Origin: Nocardiopsis sp. CNR-923 | Lineage (GTDB): Bacteria; Actinomycetota; Actinomycetes; Streptosporangiales; Streptosporangiaceae | Direction: 5' to 3' | DNA: 64,000 nucleotides | NCBI RefSeq assembly: GCF_001942255.1 | Contig: NZ_MKKC01000011.1 | Coordinates: 1 to 64,000, forward strand | Shown: in pieces, positions 29,773-39,067 of the stretch | Position numbering within the stretch: the first letter of the stretch is position 1 | Layout of the letters: each line of letters opens with the position of its first letter | Notes under the pieces: generated by a model | Told to the model about the DNA's origin: nothing | What the model saw: only the letters and a program-made list of their open reading frames with translations | The model's database searches: none | Position numbers and translations under genes: made by a program

Positions 29773-30657
29773 TCACCAAGGCAAGCCACTGACCTGCGAA
29801 GACGGCGGAGTGCGGTGGGGAGGAGGCCAGAACCCCGTCACCGCAGCGGTTCCAGGGTCCGGTGAGCCCGTGGCCGGAGCGAGGGCGGACGCCGTCACCG
29901 CCGTCACCACGGTCGCGGCGGCGGGCGGCGTGGACGCGCGGGCGCGGGCCCCGCGCAGCCCCCACCACGCCGCCGTGTAGCCGCCAAGCCCGGCGCAGCC
30001 GCCGGTGACCAGGCCGATCAGCGCGTCGCGCACCGCGTCGTAGGGGCTCGGCGCCGGCGCGGCGGACAGCACCCCGATCACCGCTCCCGTCGCCGCGCAC
30101 ACGCCGATCCCCCCGAGCACGGCTCCGCGCGCCCGTCCGGCCAGTGCGCCGACGGTGCGCCCCGCGGCCCGTGCGCGGCGCACCGCACACCAGGCCACCG
30201 CCGCCAGACCGCCCGCGGAACTGGCGTACATCAGCACGTTGAACAGCAGGTGCGGGCCGACGACGGGGGTGGTCAGCACCGGCCACGCTTGGACCGCCGC
30301 CCCGCCGACCTGCGTGAAGGAGTCCCAGACCACGTGGGTCAGGGCCCCGACCGCCAGCGCCGCCGCGGTCAGCGACGCCCCGCCCACTCCCGGTCGGCCG
30401 CCGGCACCGGCGCCGACCCAGGGTGCGAGCGCGCGCAGTGGGGCCAGCAGGACGCACCGGTACAGCATCAGGACCACCGCCCCCACGAGCACGTCCGTGC
30501 CAACGCCCCACGGGTGGTGGGTGTGCTCCGACGGCACCGGGAGCGGCAGATAGTACGGCAGGTCGGGCACGATCGCGCCGACGACGAGGGCGGCCGTGGG
30601 CAGTCGTGTGCGCGCCAGCGGCAGGACGGCCGCCGCGTGGCTGAGGGTGAAGGGCAT
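29773..30657 (-). CDS. DUF4184-family membrane protein
   Basis: 294 residues. It starts MPFTLSHAAAVLPLAR and contains GAIVPDLPYYLP, HTHHPWG and GALTHVVWDSFT, the histidine/aspartate pattern of DUF4184, a family related to membrane-bound metal-dependent hydrolases (YdjM-like). Six or more hydrophobic segments are seen. Its biochemical role is unknown. ATG 30657 has CAGGA about 7 bp upstream. The gene ends just before the dnaE2 SOS box, on the same strand. Confidence 0.75.
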   Translation of the reverse strand: MPFTLSHAAAVLPLARTRLPTAALVVGAIVPDLPYYLPLPVPSEHTHHPWGVGTDVLVGAVVLMLYRCVLLAPLRALAPWVGAGAGGRPGVGGASLTAAALAVGALTHVVWDSFTQVGGAAVQAWPVLTTPVVGPHLLFNVLMYASSAGGLAAVAWCAVRRARAAGRTVGALAGRARGAVLGGIGVCAATGAVIGVLSAAPAPSPYDAVRDALIGLVTGGCAGLGGYTAAWWGLRGARARASTPPAAATVVTAVTASALAPATGSPDPGTAAVTGFWPPPHRTPPSSQVSGLPW

Positions 30658-30841
30658 GGGGAGATCCTGGCGCACGCGCCGCCGGTGTGCACCCGGCGGG
30701 TCTGGGCGAAAGCGTACCCGCGTGTCCCGGGGCGGCCCCGGAGGGACCGCCGGCGCCGAGCCGGGAACCGGACGGAACGGACCCGGTGGCACGGCGCCCA
30801 CCGCTGAGGACGCTCCCGGGGCCGTGCGCGCCCTCCCCGGC

Positions 30842-31549
30842 TCACCCCCGACCGGCGTCGGACGCCCGTTCCGTCAGCCAGTGGAACAGCGACGGGTCCT
30901 CGCCCATCTCCGGGTGCCACTGCACGCCCAGGACGTTGAACCGGTCGGTGTACTCGATCGCCTCCACCGTCCCGTCCTGCGCCCACGCCGTGGCCGCCAC
31001 GCCCTCGCCCAGCTCCGCGAGCGACTGGTGGTGGTAGGTGGGCACCTCCAGTTCCGTCCGTCCCAGCACGTCGGCGGTCCGGGAGAACTCGGCCACGGTC
31101 ACCGGGTGGGAGCCGAACACCCCCGTCGTCTCCCGGTGCCCGTGGTGCCCCACCAGGTCGGGCAGGTGCTGGTTGAGTGTGCCGCCGCGCACCACGTTGA
31201 GCAGCTGCATGCCCCGGCACACCCCCAGCACCGGCAGCCCCCGGGCCAGCGCCGCCTCCAGCAGGTCGATTTCGGCGCTGTCCCGCGCGCCCAGCACCCC
31301 GGTGGTCCGCGCGTCGGTCGGCGCCCCGTACCGGCCCGGGTCGATGTCGGCGCCGCCCGCCAGGAGGAGGCCGTCGAGCCGCTCCACGGCTCCGTCCACC
31401 CCGGACAGGGGCGGCAGCAGCACCGGCACGCCGCCCGTGTCCGCGACCTGGTCGGCGTAGGCCCGCGGCAGCAGGACCGCGGGCAGGTCCCACGCCTCAC
31501 CCCACCTGGCCCGTTCGGCGTAGGCGGAGATTCCGATGACGGGGCGCAT
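30842..31549 (-). CDS. puuD: Gamma-glutamyl-gamma-aminobutyrate hydrolase-like class I amidotransferase
   Basis: 235 residues of the PuuD/peptidase C26 family. The nucleophile elbow is LPVLGVCRGMQLLNV (Cys) and the catalytic His and Glu are in VLGVQWHPEMGEDPS. LLLAGGADIDPGRYG and GTLNQHLPDLVGHHGH are also typical. It hydrolyses a gamma-glutamyl amide to glutamate plus an amino acid or amine. It is the last gene of a minus-strand set, PuuD-SDR-aldehyde dehydrogenase-GlnA-like, so it fits the final deglutamylation step of gamma-glutamylated amine breakdown. Start at 31549, MRPVIGISAYA. Confidence 0.9.
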   Translation of the reverse strand: MRPVIGISAYAERARWGEAWDLPAVLLPRAYADQVADTGGVPVLLPPLSGVDGAVERLDGLLLAGGADIDPGRYGAPTDARTTGVLGARDSAEIDLLEAALARGLPVLGVCRGMQLLNVVRGGTLNQHLPDLVGHHGHRETTGVFGSHPVTVAEFSRTADVLGRTELEVPTYHHQSLAELGEGVAATAWAQDGTVEAIEYTDRFNVLGVQWHPEMGEDPSLFHWLTERASDAGRG

Positions 31550-31586
31550 CGGCCCCCCTTTCCCGTGCGGTCGGCTCCTGCGTGCC

Positions 31587-32351
31587 CTACAGGGGGGTGA
31601 CGTAGGCCCCCGAGATCCCGCCGTCCACCAGGAAGTTGGACGCGGTGATGAACGAGGCGTCGTCGCTGGCCAAGAAGGCCACGGCGGCGGCGATCTCGGT
31701 CACCTCGGCGAACCGGCCCAGCGGCACGTGCACCAGGCGGCGCTGGGCGCGCTCGGGGTCCTTGGCGAACAGCTCCTGGAGCAGCGGCGTGTTCACCGGA
31801 CCGGGCGAGAGCGCGTTGACGCGGATGCCCTCCCGCGCGAACTGCACGCCCAGCTCGCGGCTGAGTGCCAGCACCCCGCCCTTGCTCGCGGTGTAGGAGA
31901 TCTGCGAGGTCGCCGCGCCCATCGTCGCCACGAACGACGCCGTGTTCACGATCGACCCGCGCCCCTGCTCGCGCATGTGCGGCAGCGCGTACTTGCAGCA
32001 CAGGTAGACCGAGGTCAGGTTGACCTCCTGCACCCGGCGCCAGGCGTCGATCCCGGTGGTGAGGATCGAGTCGTCGTCGGGCGGCGAGATCCCCGCGTTG
32101 TTGAACGCCACGTCCACGCTACCGTAGGCGGAGCGCGCGGTCGCGAACGCCTCGCGCACCTGGTCCTCGTCGGTCACGTCCGCGCGGACGAACAGCCCGT
32201 CGGTGTCCTTGGCGACCCGCTCGCCGCCCTCCACGTCCACGTCGACCGCGACGATCCGCGCGCCCTCCCGCGCCAGCCGCAGCGCGGTGGCCCTGCCGAT
32301 CCCGCTGCCCGCGCCCGTGATCACGGCCACGCGCCCGTCGAACCGCTGCAT
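31587..32351 (-). CDS. Short-chain dehydrogenase/reductase (classical SDR)
   Basis: 254 residues with a full classical SDR set: NAD(P)-binding [14 protein letters not shown], the catalytic Tyr/Lys in SYTASKGG, and the C-terminal [10 protein letters not shown] and [21 protein letters not shown] in VDVDVEGG suggests NAD preference. It lies between the amidotransferase (gap 37 bp) and the aldehyde dehydrogenase. Its substrate in amine catabolism is not evident; an alcohol or hydroxy-acid intermediate is plausible. Start at 32351, [10 protein letters not shown]. Confidence 0.88.
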   Translation of the reverse strand: MQRFDGRVAVITGAGSGIGRATALRLAREGARIVAVDVDVEGGERVAKDTDGLFVRADVTDEDQVREAFATARSAYGSVDVAFNNAGISPPDDDSILTTGIDAWRRVQEVNLTSVYLCCKYALPHMREQGRGSIVNTASFVATMGAATSQISYTASKGGVLALSRELGVQFAREGIRVNALSPGPVNTPLLQELFAKDPERAQRRLVHVPLGRFAEVTEIAAAVAFLASDDASFITASNFLVDGGISGAYVTPL

Positions 32352-32424
32352 GTTCCCCCCTCGGGTGGATGTCCCTGCCTGGACCCGGCGCGGTCGCGCC
32401 GGGTGTCCTGATACGGCCGTGTCC

Positions 32425-33799
32425 TCAGGTGTCGTCGGAGACGAACACGGTCTTGGTCTCGGTGAACGCCTCCAGGCGTCCGGACCCAGCTCGCGGCCGA
32501 TGCCGGAGTGCCCCATCCCGCCGAACGCGTCCAGTAGCGCACCGCCGAGTGGGAGTTCACCGACAGGTTCCCGGCCCGCACCGCCCGCGCCACGCGCAGC
32601 GCCCGGCCCACGTCGCGCGTCCACACGGAACCGGCCAGGCCGTACTCGGAGTCGTTGGCCAGCGCGACCGCCTCGGCCTCGTCCTCGAACGGCACCACGC
32701 ACATCACCGGGCCGAACACCTCCTCGCGCAGCACGCGGGCGTCCCGGTCGGTGGGGGTGAGCACGGTGGGCGGGAACCAGAACCCGGGTCCGTCCGGAGC
32801 CGTTCCCCGGAACGCCACCGGCGCGTCGTCGGGCACGTAGGAGGCGACCCGGTCGCGCTGGGCCGCCGAGATCAGCGGCCCCATCACCGTCGCCGGGTCG
32901 GACGGGTCGCCGACGCCGATCCCGGTGACGGCGGGTTCCAACAGCTCCAGGAACCGGTCGAACACCGACCTTTGCACCAGGACCCTCGAACGCGCGCAGC
33001 AGTCCTGGCCCGCGTTGTCGAACGCACCGCCGGGGGCGCCGGCCGCCGCCTTCTCCAGGTCGGCGTCGGCGAAGACGACGTTGGCGCTCTTGCCGCCCAG
33101 CTCCAGCGTGACCCGGGTGAAGTCGTCGGCGGCGGCGGCCATGATCCGGCGGCCGACCGCCGTGGACCCGGTGAACACGATCTTGTCGACCCCCGGATGC
33201 CGGACCAGGCGCTCACCGGCGACGGGACCCGTGCCGGGCAGCACCTGGAACACCCCCTCGGGCAGTCCGGCCTCCCGCGCGAGCTCGGCGATCCGCAGCG
33301 CGGTGAGCGGCGTCAGCTCGGACGGCTTGACGACCACCGTGTTCCCGGCGGCCAGGGCGGGGGCGGCGCCCCATGACAGCACCGGCATCGGGAAGTTCCA
33401 CGGCACGATCACCCCGACCACGCCCAGCGGCTCGGCGAAGGTCACGCTCCACCCGCCGGGCACGGGGATCTGCCGTCCGGTCGCCCGTTCGGGGGCGGCG
33501 GCGAAGTACTCGAACACGTCGCGCGCGTTGCCCGCCTCCCACCGCGCCTGTTCCACGGGGTGCCCGGCGTTGCGGACCTCCGTCTGGGCCAGTTCCTCGC
33601 GGTGCTCGTCGATCCTCGCGGCGACCGCGCGCAGCAGCCGGGCCCGGTCGCCCGGGGCCGTCGCCCGCCAGGCGGGGGCGGCGGCGCGGGCGCGCTCGAC
33701 GGCCGCGTCGACCTCCTTCTCCCCGGCCAGCGGGACTTCGGCGATCACCGCCTCGGTGGCGGGGTCGACCACCCGCTGGACGGTCGGTGCGTCGGGCAT
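32425..33799 (-). CDS. Aldehyde dehydrogenase, two frame breaks near the 3' end
   Basis: About 458 residues. NAD(P)-dependent aldehyde dehydrogenase superfamily with [32 protein letters not shown], catalytic Glu in [13 protein letters not shown], catalytic Cys in [14 protein letters not shown], and [13 protein letters not shown]. Near 32535 and again near 32485 the frame changes: pieces read [19 protein letters not shown] and [16 protein letters not shown], the normal family ending. In this cluster it would oxidise the gamma-glutamylated aldehyde to the acid. Start at 33799 has AAGGAG upstream. Confidence 0.9.
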
Positions 33800-33871
33800 C
33801 GTGCTCCTTCGTGGTCTGGGGCGCCGGTCGGTGGGACGGGCGCGGTCGGTGCTCGGGTGGGTGTCGCGCGG

Positions 33872-35245
33872 TCAGAGCCGTTCGAAGCCCCGGTACATCT
33901 CCCAGTCGGTGACGGCCGCGTCGAAGGCGGCCAGCTCCACCCGGGCGTAGTTGGCGTAGTGTTCGACGACCTCGTCGCCGAATACCTCGCGGGCCAGGGC
34001 GCTGTCCTCCCACGCGGTGAGCGCGTCGCGCATCGTGGCGGGCACGGTGGGCAGTCCGGAGGTGTAGGCGTTGCCCTCGAAGGGGTTGCCCGGCTCCAGT
34101 GCCTCGTCGATCCCGTGCAGCCCGGCCGCGATCAGCGCGGCGTTGGCGAGGTAGGGGTTGACGTCCCCGCCCGGAACGCGGTTCTCCACGCGCAGCGAGG
34201 GCCCGTGGCCGACCAGCCGCAGCGCGCACGTGCGGTTGTCGCGGCCCCACGCGACCGCGGTCGGGGCGAAGCTTCCCGGCACGTACCGCTTGTAGGAGTT
34301 GATGTTGGGCGCCAGCAGCAGCGTGAACTCGCGCAGCGCGGCCATCTGCCCGGCGAGGAAGTGTCGTCCGGTCGCCGACAGGCCCTCGCCCCCGGCCATG
34401 ACCGGAGTGCCGTCCTCCTCGCGCAGGGAGACGTGGATGTGGCAGGAGTTGCCCTCGCGCTGGTTGGGCTTGGCCATGAAGGTGATCGACATGCCCTCCT
34501 GGGCGGCGATCTCCTTGGCGGCGTTCTTGTACACGGCGTGGTTGTCGCACGTGCGCACGGCCTCGTCGAAGCGGAAGGCGATCTCGTGCTGGCCGAGGTT
34601 GCACTCGCCCTTGGCCGACTCCGCGTAGAGCCCCGCCGCGCCCAGCTCGTTGCGGATCCGGCGCAGCAGGGGTTCGACGCGGGCGCCGCCGAGCACCGAG
34701 TAGTCGACGTTGTAGCGGTTGGCCGGGGTGAGGTCGCGGTAGCCCCGGTCCCACGCCTGCTCGTAGCTGTCGCGGTAGACGACGAACTCCAGCTCCGTCC
34801 CGACCATCGCCCGCCACCCGCGCTCGGCGAGACGCTCGGTCTGTCGCCTGAGGATCTGCCGGGGCGAGGGCGCGACCGGACTGCCGTCGTGCCAGGTCAG
34901 GTCGGCCTGGACCATGGCGGCGCCCTCGGCCCAGGGCGTGCGCCGCAGGGTGGACAGGTCCGGAGCCATGACGAAGTCGCCGTAGCCGGTGTCCCAGGAG
35001 GACATCGCGTACCCGTCGACGGTGTCCATGTCCACGTCCACGGCGAGCAGGTACCCGCAGCCCTCGGTGCCGTGCCCGACCACCTCCTCCAGGAAGAAGC
35101 GCGCGGAGAGCCGCTTGCCCTGGAGGCGGCCCTGCATGTCGGTGAAGGCCACCAGGACGGTGTCCACGGCGCCGGAGGCGGTGTCGCGGCGCAGCTCGTC
35201 GAGGGTCAGCGGTGGGTCGGAGGCGACCGGGGGATTCTGTGGCAC
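33872..35245 (-). CDS. Glutamine-synthetase-like gamma-glutamyl amine ligase (PuuA/GlnA3/GlnA4 type)
   Basis: 457 residues with beta-Grasp and catalytic GS domains: VGTELEFVVYRD, AKGECNLGQHEIAFRF, the ATP-site text MAKPNQREGNSCHIHVSL, INSYKRYVPGSFAPTAVAWG and LRVENRVPGGDVNPYLA. It is shorter than true GlnA and lacks the adenylylation-type tail, as in ligases that join glutamate to polyamines or ethanolamine. The linked permease, aldehyde dehydrogenase and amidotransferase support an amine-degrading role. Streptomyces GlnA4 makes gamma-glutamylethanolamide from a similar neighbourhood, so ethanolamine is my first guess; polyamines are the alternative. GTG 35245 has AAGGAG upstream. Confidence 0.88.
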   Translation of the reverse strand: MPQNPPVASDPPLTLDELRRDTASGAVDTVLVAFTDMQGRLQGKRLSARFFLEEVVGHGTEGCGYLLAVDVDMDTVDGYAMSSWDTGYGDFVMAPDLSTLRRTPWAEGAAMVQADLTWHDGSPVAPSPRQILRRQTERLAERGWRAMVGTELEFVVYRDSYEQAWDRGYRDLTPANRYNVDYSVLGGARVEPLLRRIRNELGAAGLYAESAKGECNLGQHEIAFRFDEAVRTCDNHAVYKNAAKEIAAQEGMSITFMAKPNQREGNSCHIHVSLREEDGTPVMAGGEGLSATGRHFLAGQMAALREFTLLLAPNINSYKRYVPGSFAPTAVAWGRDNRTCALRLVGHGPSLRVENRVPGGDVNPYLANAALIAAGLHGIDEALEPGNPFEGNAYTSGLPTVPATMRDALTAWEDSALAREVFGDEVVEHYANYARVELAAFDAAVTDWEMYRGFERL

Positions 35246-35593
35246 GGGGTCTCCTTGCTCGCGTCGCGGTCCGGCGTGCGAGGCGCGGTCCGGGCTCTGG
35301 GACGGGCGCCCCGAAATCTTTGGTTTAGGATCAGACCAATGAGCTGAATGGAACCAGGAGCGCGCGGCGGTGTCAATGGGTGCGAGCCAGAAAATACGGC
35401 CTTGACCTGCGAGAAACCAAACGCTTCTGATGATCGTCCAGATCTGCCCCGAATCGCCGCACCCCCCTTGACAGGCGCGAACGCGGTGGTGCATGATCTC
35501 GACTCATAAAAAGGACCGACCATAGACCTTTGTCCCCCGGGTCTGTGTCGCGGGCGACCGGTGGGGCTGGTTGACCGAACAGAGGAAACGCCC
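35246..35593. promoter_or_regulatory. Divergent promoter region of the amine-catabolism cluster
   Basis: 348 bp between the divergent GlnA-like and permease genes, with no gene. It has A+T-rich patches and a quasi-palindrome TTGGT-N10-ACCAA at 35320-35339. This is a candidate site for the nearby FadR-type regulator, but it is not a close match to the known FadR consensus. Promoters for both directions must lie here. Confidence 0.45.
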
Positions 35594-37075
35594 ATGGCAG
35601 AAGCGGATCGCACGAGCTCCCAGGGACCGGCCGACGGCCGCGTCCACCTCCAGGGAGCGGACTACTCCCTGGCCAGCGACGACTACCTCCGCAGACGGCA
35701 GCTCAGGAAGGGCGCGGCGGGCTGGGTCCTGCTCGCCGGACTGGGCGTCGCCTACGTCATCTCCGGCGACTTCGCCGGATGGAACTTCGGCCTGGCCGAG
35801 GGCGGCTGGGGCGGGCTCCTCATCGCCACCCTCCTCATGGGCACGATGTACCTGTGCATGGTGTTCGGCCTGGCCGAACTCGCCTCCGCCCTGCCCACCG
35901 CCGGAGCGGGCTACGGCTTCGCCCGGCGCGCCCTGGGCCCCCTCGGCGGGTTCGCCACCGGCACCGCCATCCTCATCGAGTACGCCATCGCCCCGGCCGC
36001 GATCGCCGTGTTCATCGGCGGCTACGTCGAGGCGCTGGGACTGTTCGGCATCACCAACGCCTGGCCGGTCTACCTGGTCTGCTACCTGTTGTTCGTGGGT
36101 GTGCACGTGTGGGGCGTGGGCGAGGCGCTGCGGCTGATGTTCGTCATCACCGGGGTCGCCGTGGTCGCCCTCGTGGTGTTCGCGGTGGGCATGGCGCCCC
36201 GGTTCGAGGCGGCCAACCTGTTCGACATCGTGCCCACGGACGCGGTCGGGGCCAGCGCCTTCCTGCCCTACGGGTACGCCGGGATCCTCGGCGCGTTCGT
36301 CTTCGGCATCTGGTTCTTCCTGGCGGTCGAGGGCGTTCCGCTCGCCGCCGAGGAGGCCCGCGAACCCAAGCGCGACATGCCCCGGGGCATCATCGCCGCG
36401 ATGTCGGTGCTCCTGGTGACCGCCGCGCTGATGCTGGTGCTGGCCCCCGGCGGCGCGGGGTCGGCGGTGCTCGCCGAGTCCGGCAACCCGCTGCCCGAGG
36501 CGCTGCGCGAGGCCTACGGCGGCGACACCCTCCTCGCGGACTTCGTGAACTACGTCGGCCTGGCCGGACTGGTCGCCTCGTTCTTCTCGATCATCTACGC
36601 CTACTCCCGGCAGCTGTTCGCGCTCTCCCGGGCGGGCTACCTGCCCCGCTTCCTGTCGGTGACGGGCAGACGCCGCACCCCCTACGCGGCCCTCATCGTC
36701 CCCGGCACGATCGGCTTCGTGCTCGCGGCCACGGTCGCCAACGGGGACCTGCTCATCAACATCGCCGTGTTCGGGGCGGCGGTGTCGTACGTGCTCATGA
36801 TGGTCGCGCACATCGTGCTGCGCCGCCGCGAGCCGAACCTGCCGCGTCCGTACCGGACCCCGGGCGGCACCGTCACCACCGGGATCGCCCTGGTCCTGGC
36901 GGTGTGCGCGGTGGTGGCGACGTTCTTCGTCGACATGGTGGGGGCGGCCATCACCGCCGCGATCCTGCTCGCCTTCCTCGCCTACTTCTGGTTCTACTCG
37001 CGGCACCGGCTGGTGGCCAACGCGCCGGAGGAGGAGTTCGCACTGATCGAGGAGGCGGAGTCGGAACTGAAGTAG
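35594..37075 (+). CDS. APC-superfamily amine permease (ethanolamine permease-like)
   Basis: 493 residues with about 12 membrane helices. The start text AAGWVLLAGLGVAYVISGDF with AGWNFGLAEGGWGGLLIA resembles ethanolamine permeases (EutP/Eat, within APC). Also seen: LPTAGAGYGFARRALGPLGG, FLAVEGVPLAAEEAREPKRD and YAYSRQLFALSRAGYLPRF. It would import the amine used by the divergent GlnA-like operon. ATG 35594 is chosen over GTG 35561 because AGAGGAAA lies just before it. A long terminator hairpin follows. Confidence 0.85.
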   Translation: MAEADRTSSQGPADGRVHLQGADYSLASDDYLRRRQLRKGAAGWVLLAGLGVAYVISGDFAGWNFGLAEGGWGGLLIATLLMGTMYLCMVFGLAELASALPTAGAGYGFARRALGPLGGFATGTAILIEYAIAPAAIAVFIGGYVEALGLFGITNAWPVYLVCYLLFVGVHVWGVGEALRLMFVITGVAVVALVVFAVGMAPRFEAANLFDIVPTDAVGASAFLPYGYAGILGAFVFGIWFFLAVEGVPLAAEEAREPKRDMPRGIIAAMSVLLVTAALMLVLAPGGAGSAVLAESGNPLPEALREAYGGDTLLADFVNYVGLAGLVASFFSIIYAYSRQLFALSRAGYLPRFLSVTGRRRTPYAALIVPGTIGFVLAATVANGDLLINIAVFGAAVSYVLMMVAHIVLRRREPNLPRPYRTPGGTVTTGIALVLAVCAVVATFFVDMVGAAITAAILLAFLAYFWFYSRHRLVANAPEEEFALIEEAESELK

Positions 37076-37099
37076 ACGCCGAGGCCGTGGCAGGGCCGT

Positions 37100-37140
37100 A
37101 GGGCCGCCGCGCCGGGACGGACTCCCGGTGCGGCGGCCCT
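37100..37140 (+). terminator. Terminator hairpin after the permease gene
   Basis: 18-bp stem (37100-37117 / 37123-37140) with a single G-T pair and a 5-base loop, starting 24 bp after the stop. It is the strongest hairpin in the window and separates the permease from the regulator gene. Confidence 0.85.
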
Positions 37141-37194
37141 ACCCTGGGTCCACGGCATCGCACATGCGGACTGCGCGCGAAGGGGAGGGGCAGC

Positions 37195-37953
37195 ATGGCC
37201 GACACCGGGGTCGGGGACGCCGTCGACACGCTCCCCGCCGAACCCGCGGCCGACGCCGTGTTCCGCCCGGTGCGGGCGGGCAACGCCTTCGAGGAGACGG
37301 TCGAGCGGCTGCTGTCGGCGATCAAGCTGGGCGTGGTCGCCCGGGGCGAGCGCTTCCCCGCCGAACGCGACCTGGCCACCCGTCTGGGCGTCAGCCGCAT
37401 CACCCTGCGCGAGGCGATCCGGGCGCTCCAGGAGGCCGGGTACGTCGAATCCCGACGCGGTCGCTCCGGGGGCACGTTCGTCACCTACGTCCCTCCGCGC
37501 CCCAGCCGCGCCCAGGCCCGCCGGGTGCTCGCGGACATGGGCGGCGACCTGGACGACCTGTTCACCGTCCGCCGCGCTTTGGAGGTCGGCGCCGCCGTGC
37601 TGCTGGCCGAGCGCGGACTCACCCCCGACCAGGACGCGCTGCTGACCGGGCGGCTGGCCGCCGTGGACGGGGCGGTGGTGGACGACTACCGGCGCCTGGA
37701 CACCGTCTTCCACCTGACGCTGGCCGAGCTGACCGGGTCGCGCTCGCTCAGTTCGGCGCTGACCGACGCCCGGATGCGGCTGAACGGCCTGCTCGACGCC
37801 ATGCCGATGCTCGTGAGGAACCTGGAGCACAGCGGCGCGCAGCACCACGCCGTCGTCGACGCGATCCGCGCCGGCGACCCCGAGGCGGCCCGGCTCGCGG
37901 TCAACGAGCACCTGGAGGGGAGCGAGGCGCTGCTGCGCGGCTTCCTGGCCTGA
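37195..37953 (+). CDS. FadR-subfamily GntR transcriptional regulator
   Basis: 252 residues. The winged helix-turn-helix is GERFPAERDLATRLGVSRIT followed by LREAIRALQEAGYVESRRGR. An all-helical FCD effector domain follows, with the metal-binding-type histidines in YRRLDTVFHLTLAELTG and SGAQHHAVVDAI. Placed after the permease and the GlnA-like operon, it probably controls the cluster, as the GntR regulator does beside Streptomyces glnA4. ATG 37195 has GGGGAGGGG upstream. Confidence 0.88.
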   Translation: MADTGVGDAVDTLPAEPAADAVFRPVRAGNAFEETVERLLSAIKLGVVARGERFPAERDLATRLGVSRITLREAIRALQEAGYVESRRGRSGGTFVTYVPPRPSRAQARRVLADMGGDLDDLFTVRRALEVGAAVLLAERGLTPDQDALLTGRLAAVDGAVVDDYRRLDTVFHLTLAELTGSRSLSSALTDARMRLNGLLDAMPMLVRNLEHSGAQHHAVVDAIRAGDPEAARLAVNEHLEGSEALLRGFLA

Positions 37954-37963
37954 GCCGACCGCC

Positions 37964-38287
37964 CTATGCGGAGACGCCGGTGGCGTGGGCGAGCGCGACT
38001 CCGCCGACGATCAGGCCGAGGGCGGTGAGCCGACCCGCGCTGACCGGGTCGCCGTGTACGGCGATGCCCAGGACGATCGCCCCGGCCGCGCCGATTCCGG
38101 TGAAGACGACGTAGGCGGTGCCCACCGGCAGCGTGCGCATCGACAGCGACAGCAGGAAGACCGCCGCGAACATCAGGACCAGGCAGACCAGGGTCGGGAA
38201 CGGCCGGGTGAACCCCTCGGTGGGCTTGATGCTCTGCGCCCAGGCCACCTCGACCGCTCCGGCCCCGAGCAGGATCAACCAGTTCAC
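37964..38287 (-). CDS. sugE: Small multidrug resistance transporter, SugE/Gdx type
   Basis: 107 residues, four membrane helices. The essential Glu is in GAVEVAWAQSIKPTEGFTRP, and the EGFTR text and overall pattern fit the SugE/Gdx branch, which exports guanidinium or quaternary ammonium ions in exchange for protons. GTG 38287 overlaps the stop codon of the azoreductase gene by 4 bp, so the two are translationally coupled and share the TetR-controlled promoter. Single-gene SMRs of this type form antiparallel homodimers. Confidence 0.88.
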   Translation of the reverse strand: MNWLILLGAGAVEVAWAQSIKPTEGFTRPFPTLVCLVLMFAAVFLLSLSMRTLPVGTAYVVFTGIGAAGAIVLGIAVHGDPVSAGRLTALGLIVGGVALAHATGVSA

Positions 38288-38976
38288 GACGCGGACTCCT
38301 CGACCGCCTCGGCGCCGCGGGCGGGGGCGCCCAGTCCCGTGCCCAGCGCGGTCGCGGCGGCGAGGGCGTCGGCGCGTGAGGCGTCGTGCTCGGCGCGGCG
38401 GTGCGCGAGTGCGGGGTCGACGCGCGCGTTGACCAGTTCGGTCCCGACGAACACGACGTCGTCGACGGCGAAGTGCCCGGACAGGAAGTCCCTCAGGTAC
38501 CGCTCGTGGTGGTCGTAGGGCTCACGGGGCGTTCCGGGCCCGTAGGCGCCTCCGCGCGCGTAGGCCACCACGAACCGGCGTCCGGCGAGGGACATCCGGG
38601 GAAAGGTCACCTGGTCGATCCACGCCTTCAGCGCGGCCGGGACGGAGAAGTTGTACATCGGCGCCGAGATCAGCACCGTGTCCGCCGCGACAAGTTCGTC
38701 AAGCAGGGGGCGGACGATCGCCCACGCCTCCCGCTGAGCGGGGGTGCGCACGGCCTCGGGGTAGCGCGCGACGTCGGTGATGGACGCGCGCAGGACGGCG
38801 TCGCAGATCTCGGTCCACGCCTCGCCGATCGGGGGGACCGGCCGCTGCGCCAGGTCCCGGTGGACGTAGACGCACCCGGGGTGGGCGCGGCGCCACCCGG
38901 CGGCGACGGCCTCGCCCAACTCCCTGCTGAAGGAGTCGCGGCGGGCGCTGGAGTCGATGTGCAGCAGCTGGGGCAT
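38284..38976 (-). CDS. azoR: FMN-dependent NADH:quinone oxidoreductase / azoreductase
   Basis: 230 residues, flavodoxin-like fold. LLHIDSSARRDSFSRELGEA begins the FMN phosphate loop, and ISAPMYNFSVPAALKAWIDQ with TFPRMSLAGRRF is the AzoR signature. It reduces quinones or azo compounds with two electrons, a detoxifying step. The C-terminal 30 residues are an Ala/Glu tail. ATG 38976 has GGGAGG upstream. It is divergent from a TetR gene with two operator-like sites between them, and is coupled to an efflux pump, a typical stress-response module. Confidence 0.9.
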   Translation of the reverse strand: MPQLLHIDSSARRDSFSRELGEAVAAGWRRAHPGCVYVHRDLAQRPVPPIGEAWTEICDAVLRASITDVARYPEAVRTPAQREAWAIVRPLLDELVAADTVLISAPMYNFSVPAALKAWIDQVTFPRMSLAGRRFVVAYARGGAYGPGTPREPYDHHERYLRDFLSGHFAVDDVVFVGTELVNARVDPALAHRRAEHDASRADALAAATALGTGLGAPARGAEAVEESAS

Positions 38977-38997
38977 GGGAGACCTCCCGAATTAAGT

Positions 38998-39010
38998 GGA
39001 CACGGTGTCC
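38998..39010. promoter_or_regulatory. TetR operator, copy 1
   Basis: GGACAC-G-GTGTCC is a perfect palindrome 22 bp upstream of the azoreductase start. The same motif recurs at 39034-39046, so the pair lies across the divergent promoter and is best explained as binding sites of the adjacent TetR protein. Confidence 0.75.
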
Positions 39011-39033
39011 GTTTAAGACTCTAGGCGACAACC

Positions 39034-39046
39034 GGACAGGGTGTCC
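39034..39046. promoter_or_regulatory. TetR operator, copy 2
   Basis: GGACAGGGTGTCC differs by one base from copy 1 (38998-39010), and the two centres are 36 bp apart. It ends 21 bp before the TetR start codon, consistent with autorepression. Confidence 0.75.
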
Positions 39047-39067
39047 ACTTCTCGGTAGGGTGGCGGC

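Noticed and set aside
28174-29865. 563-codon plus-strand open frame over the dnaE2 5' half
   Set aside because: Gly/Val/Gln-rich shadow of the conserved polymerase gene.
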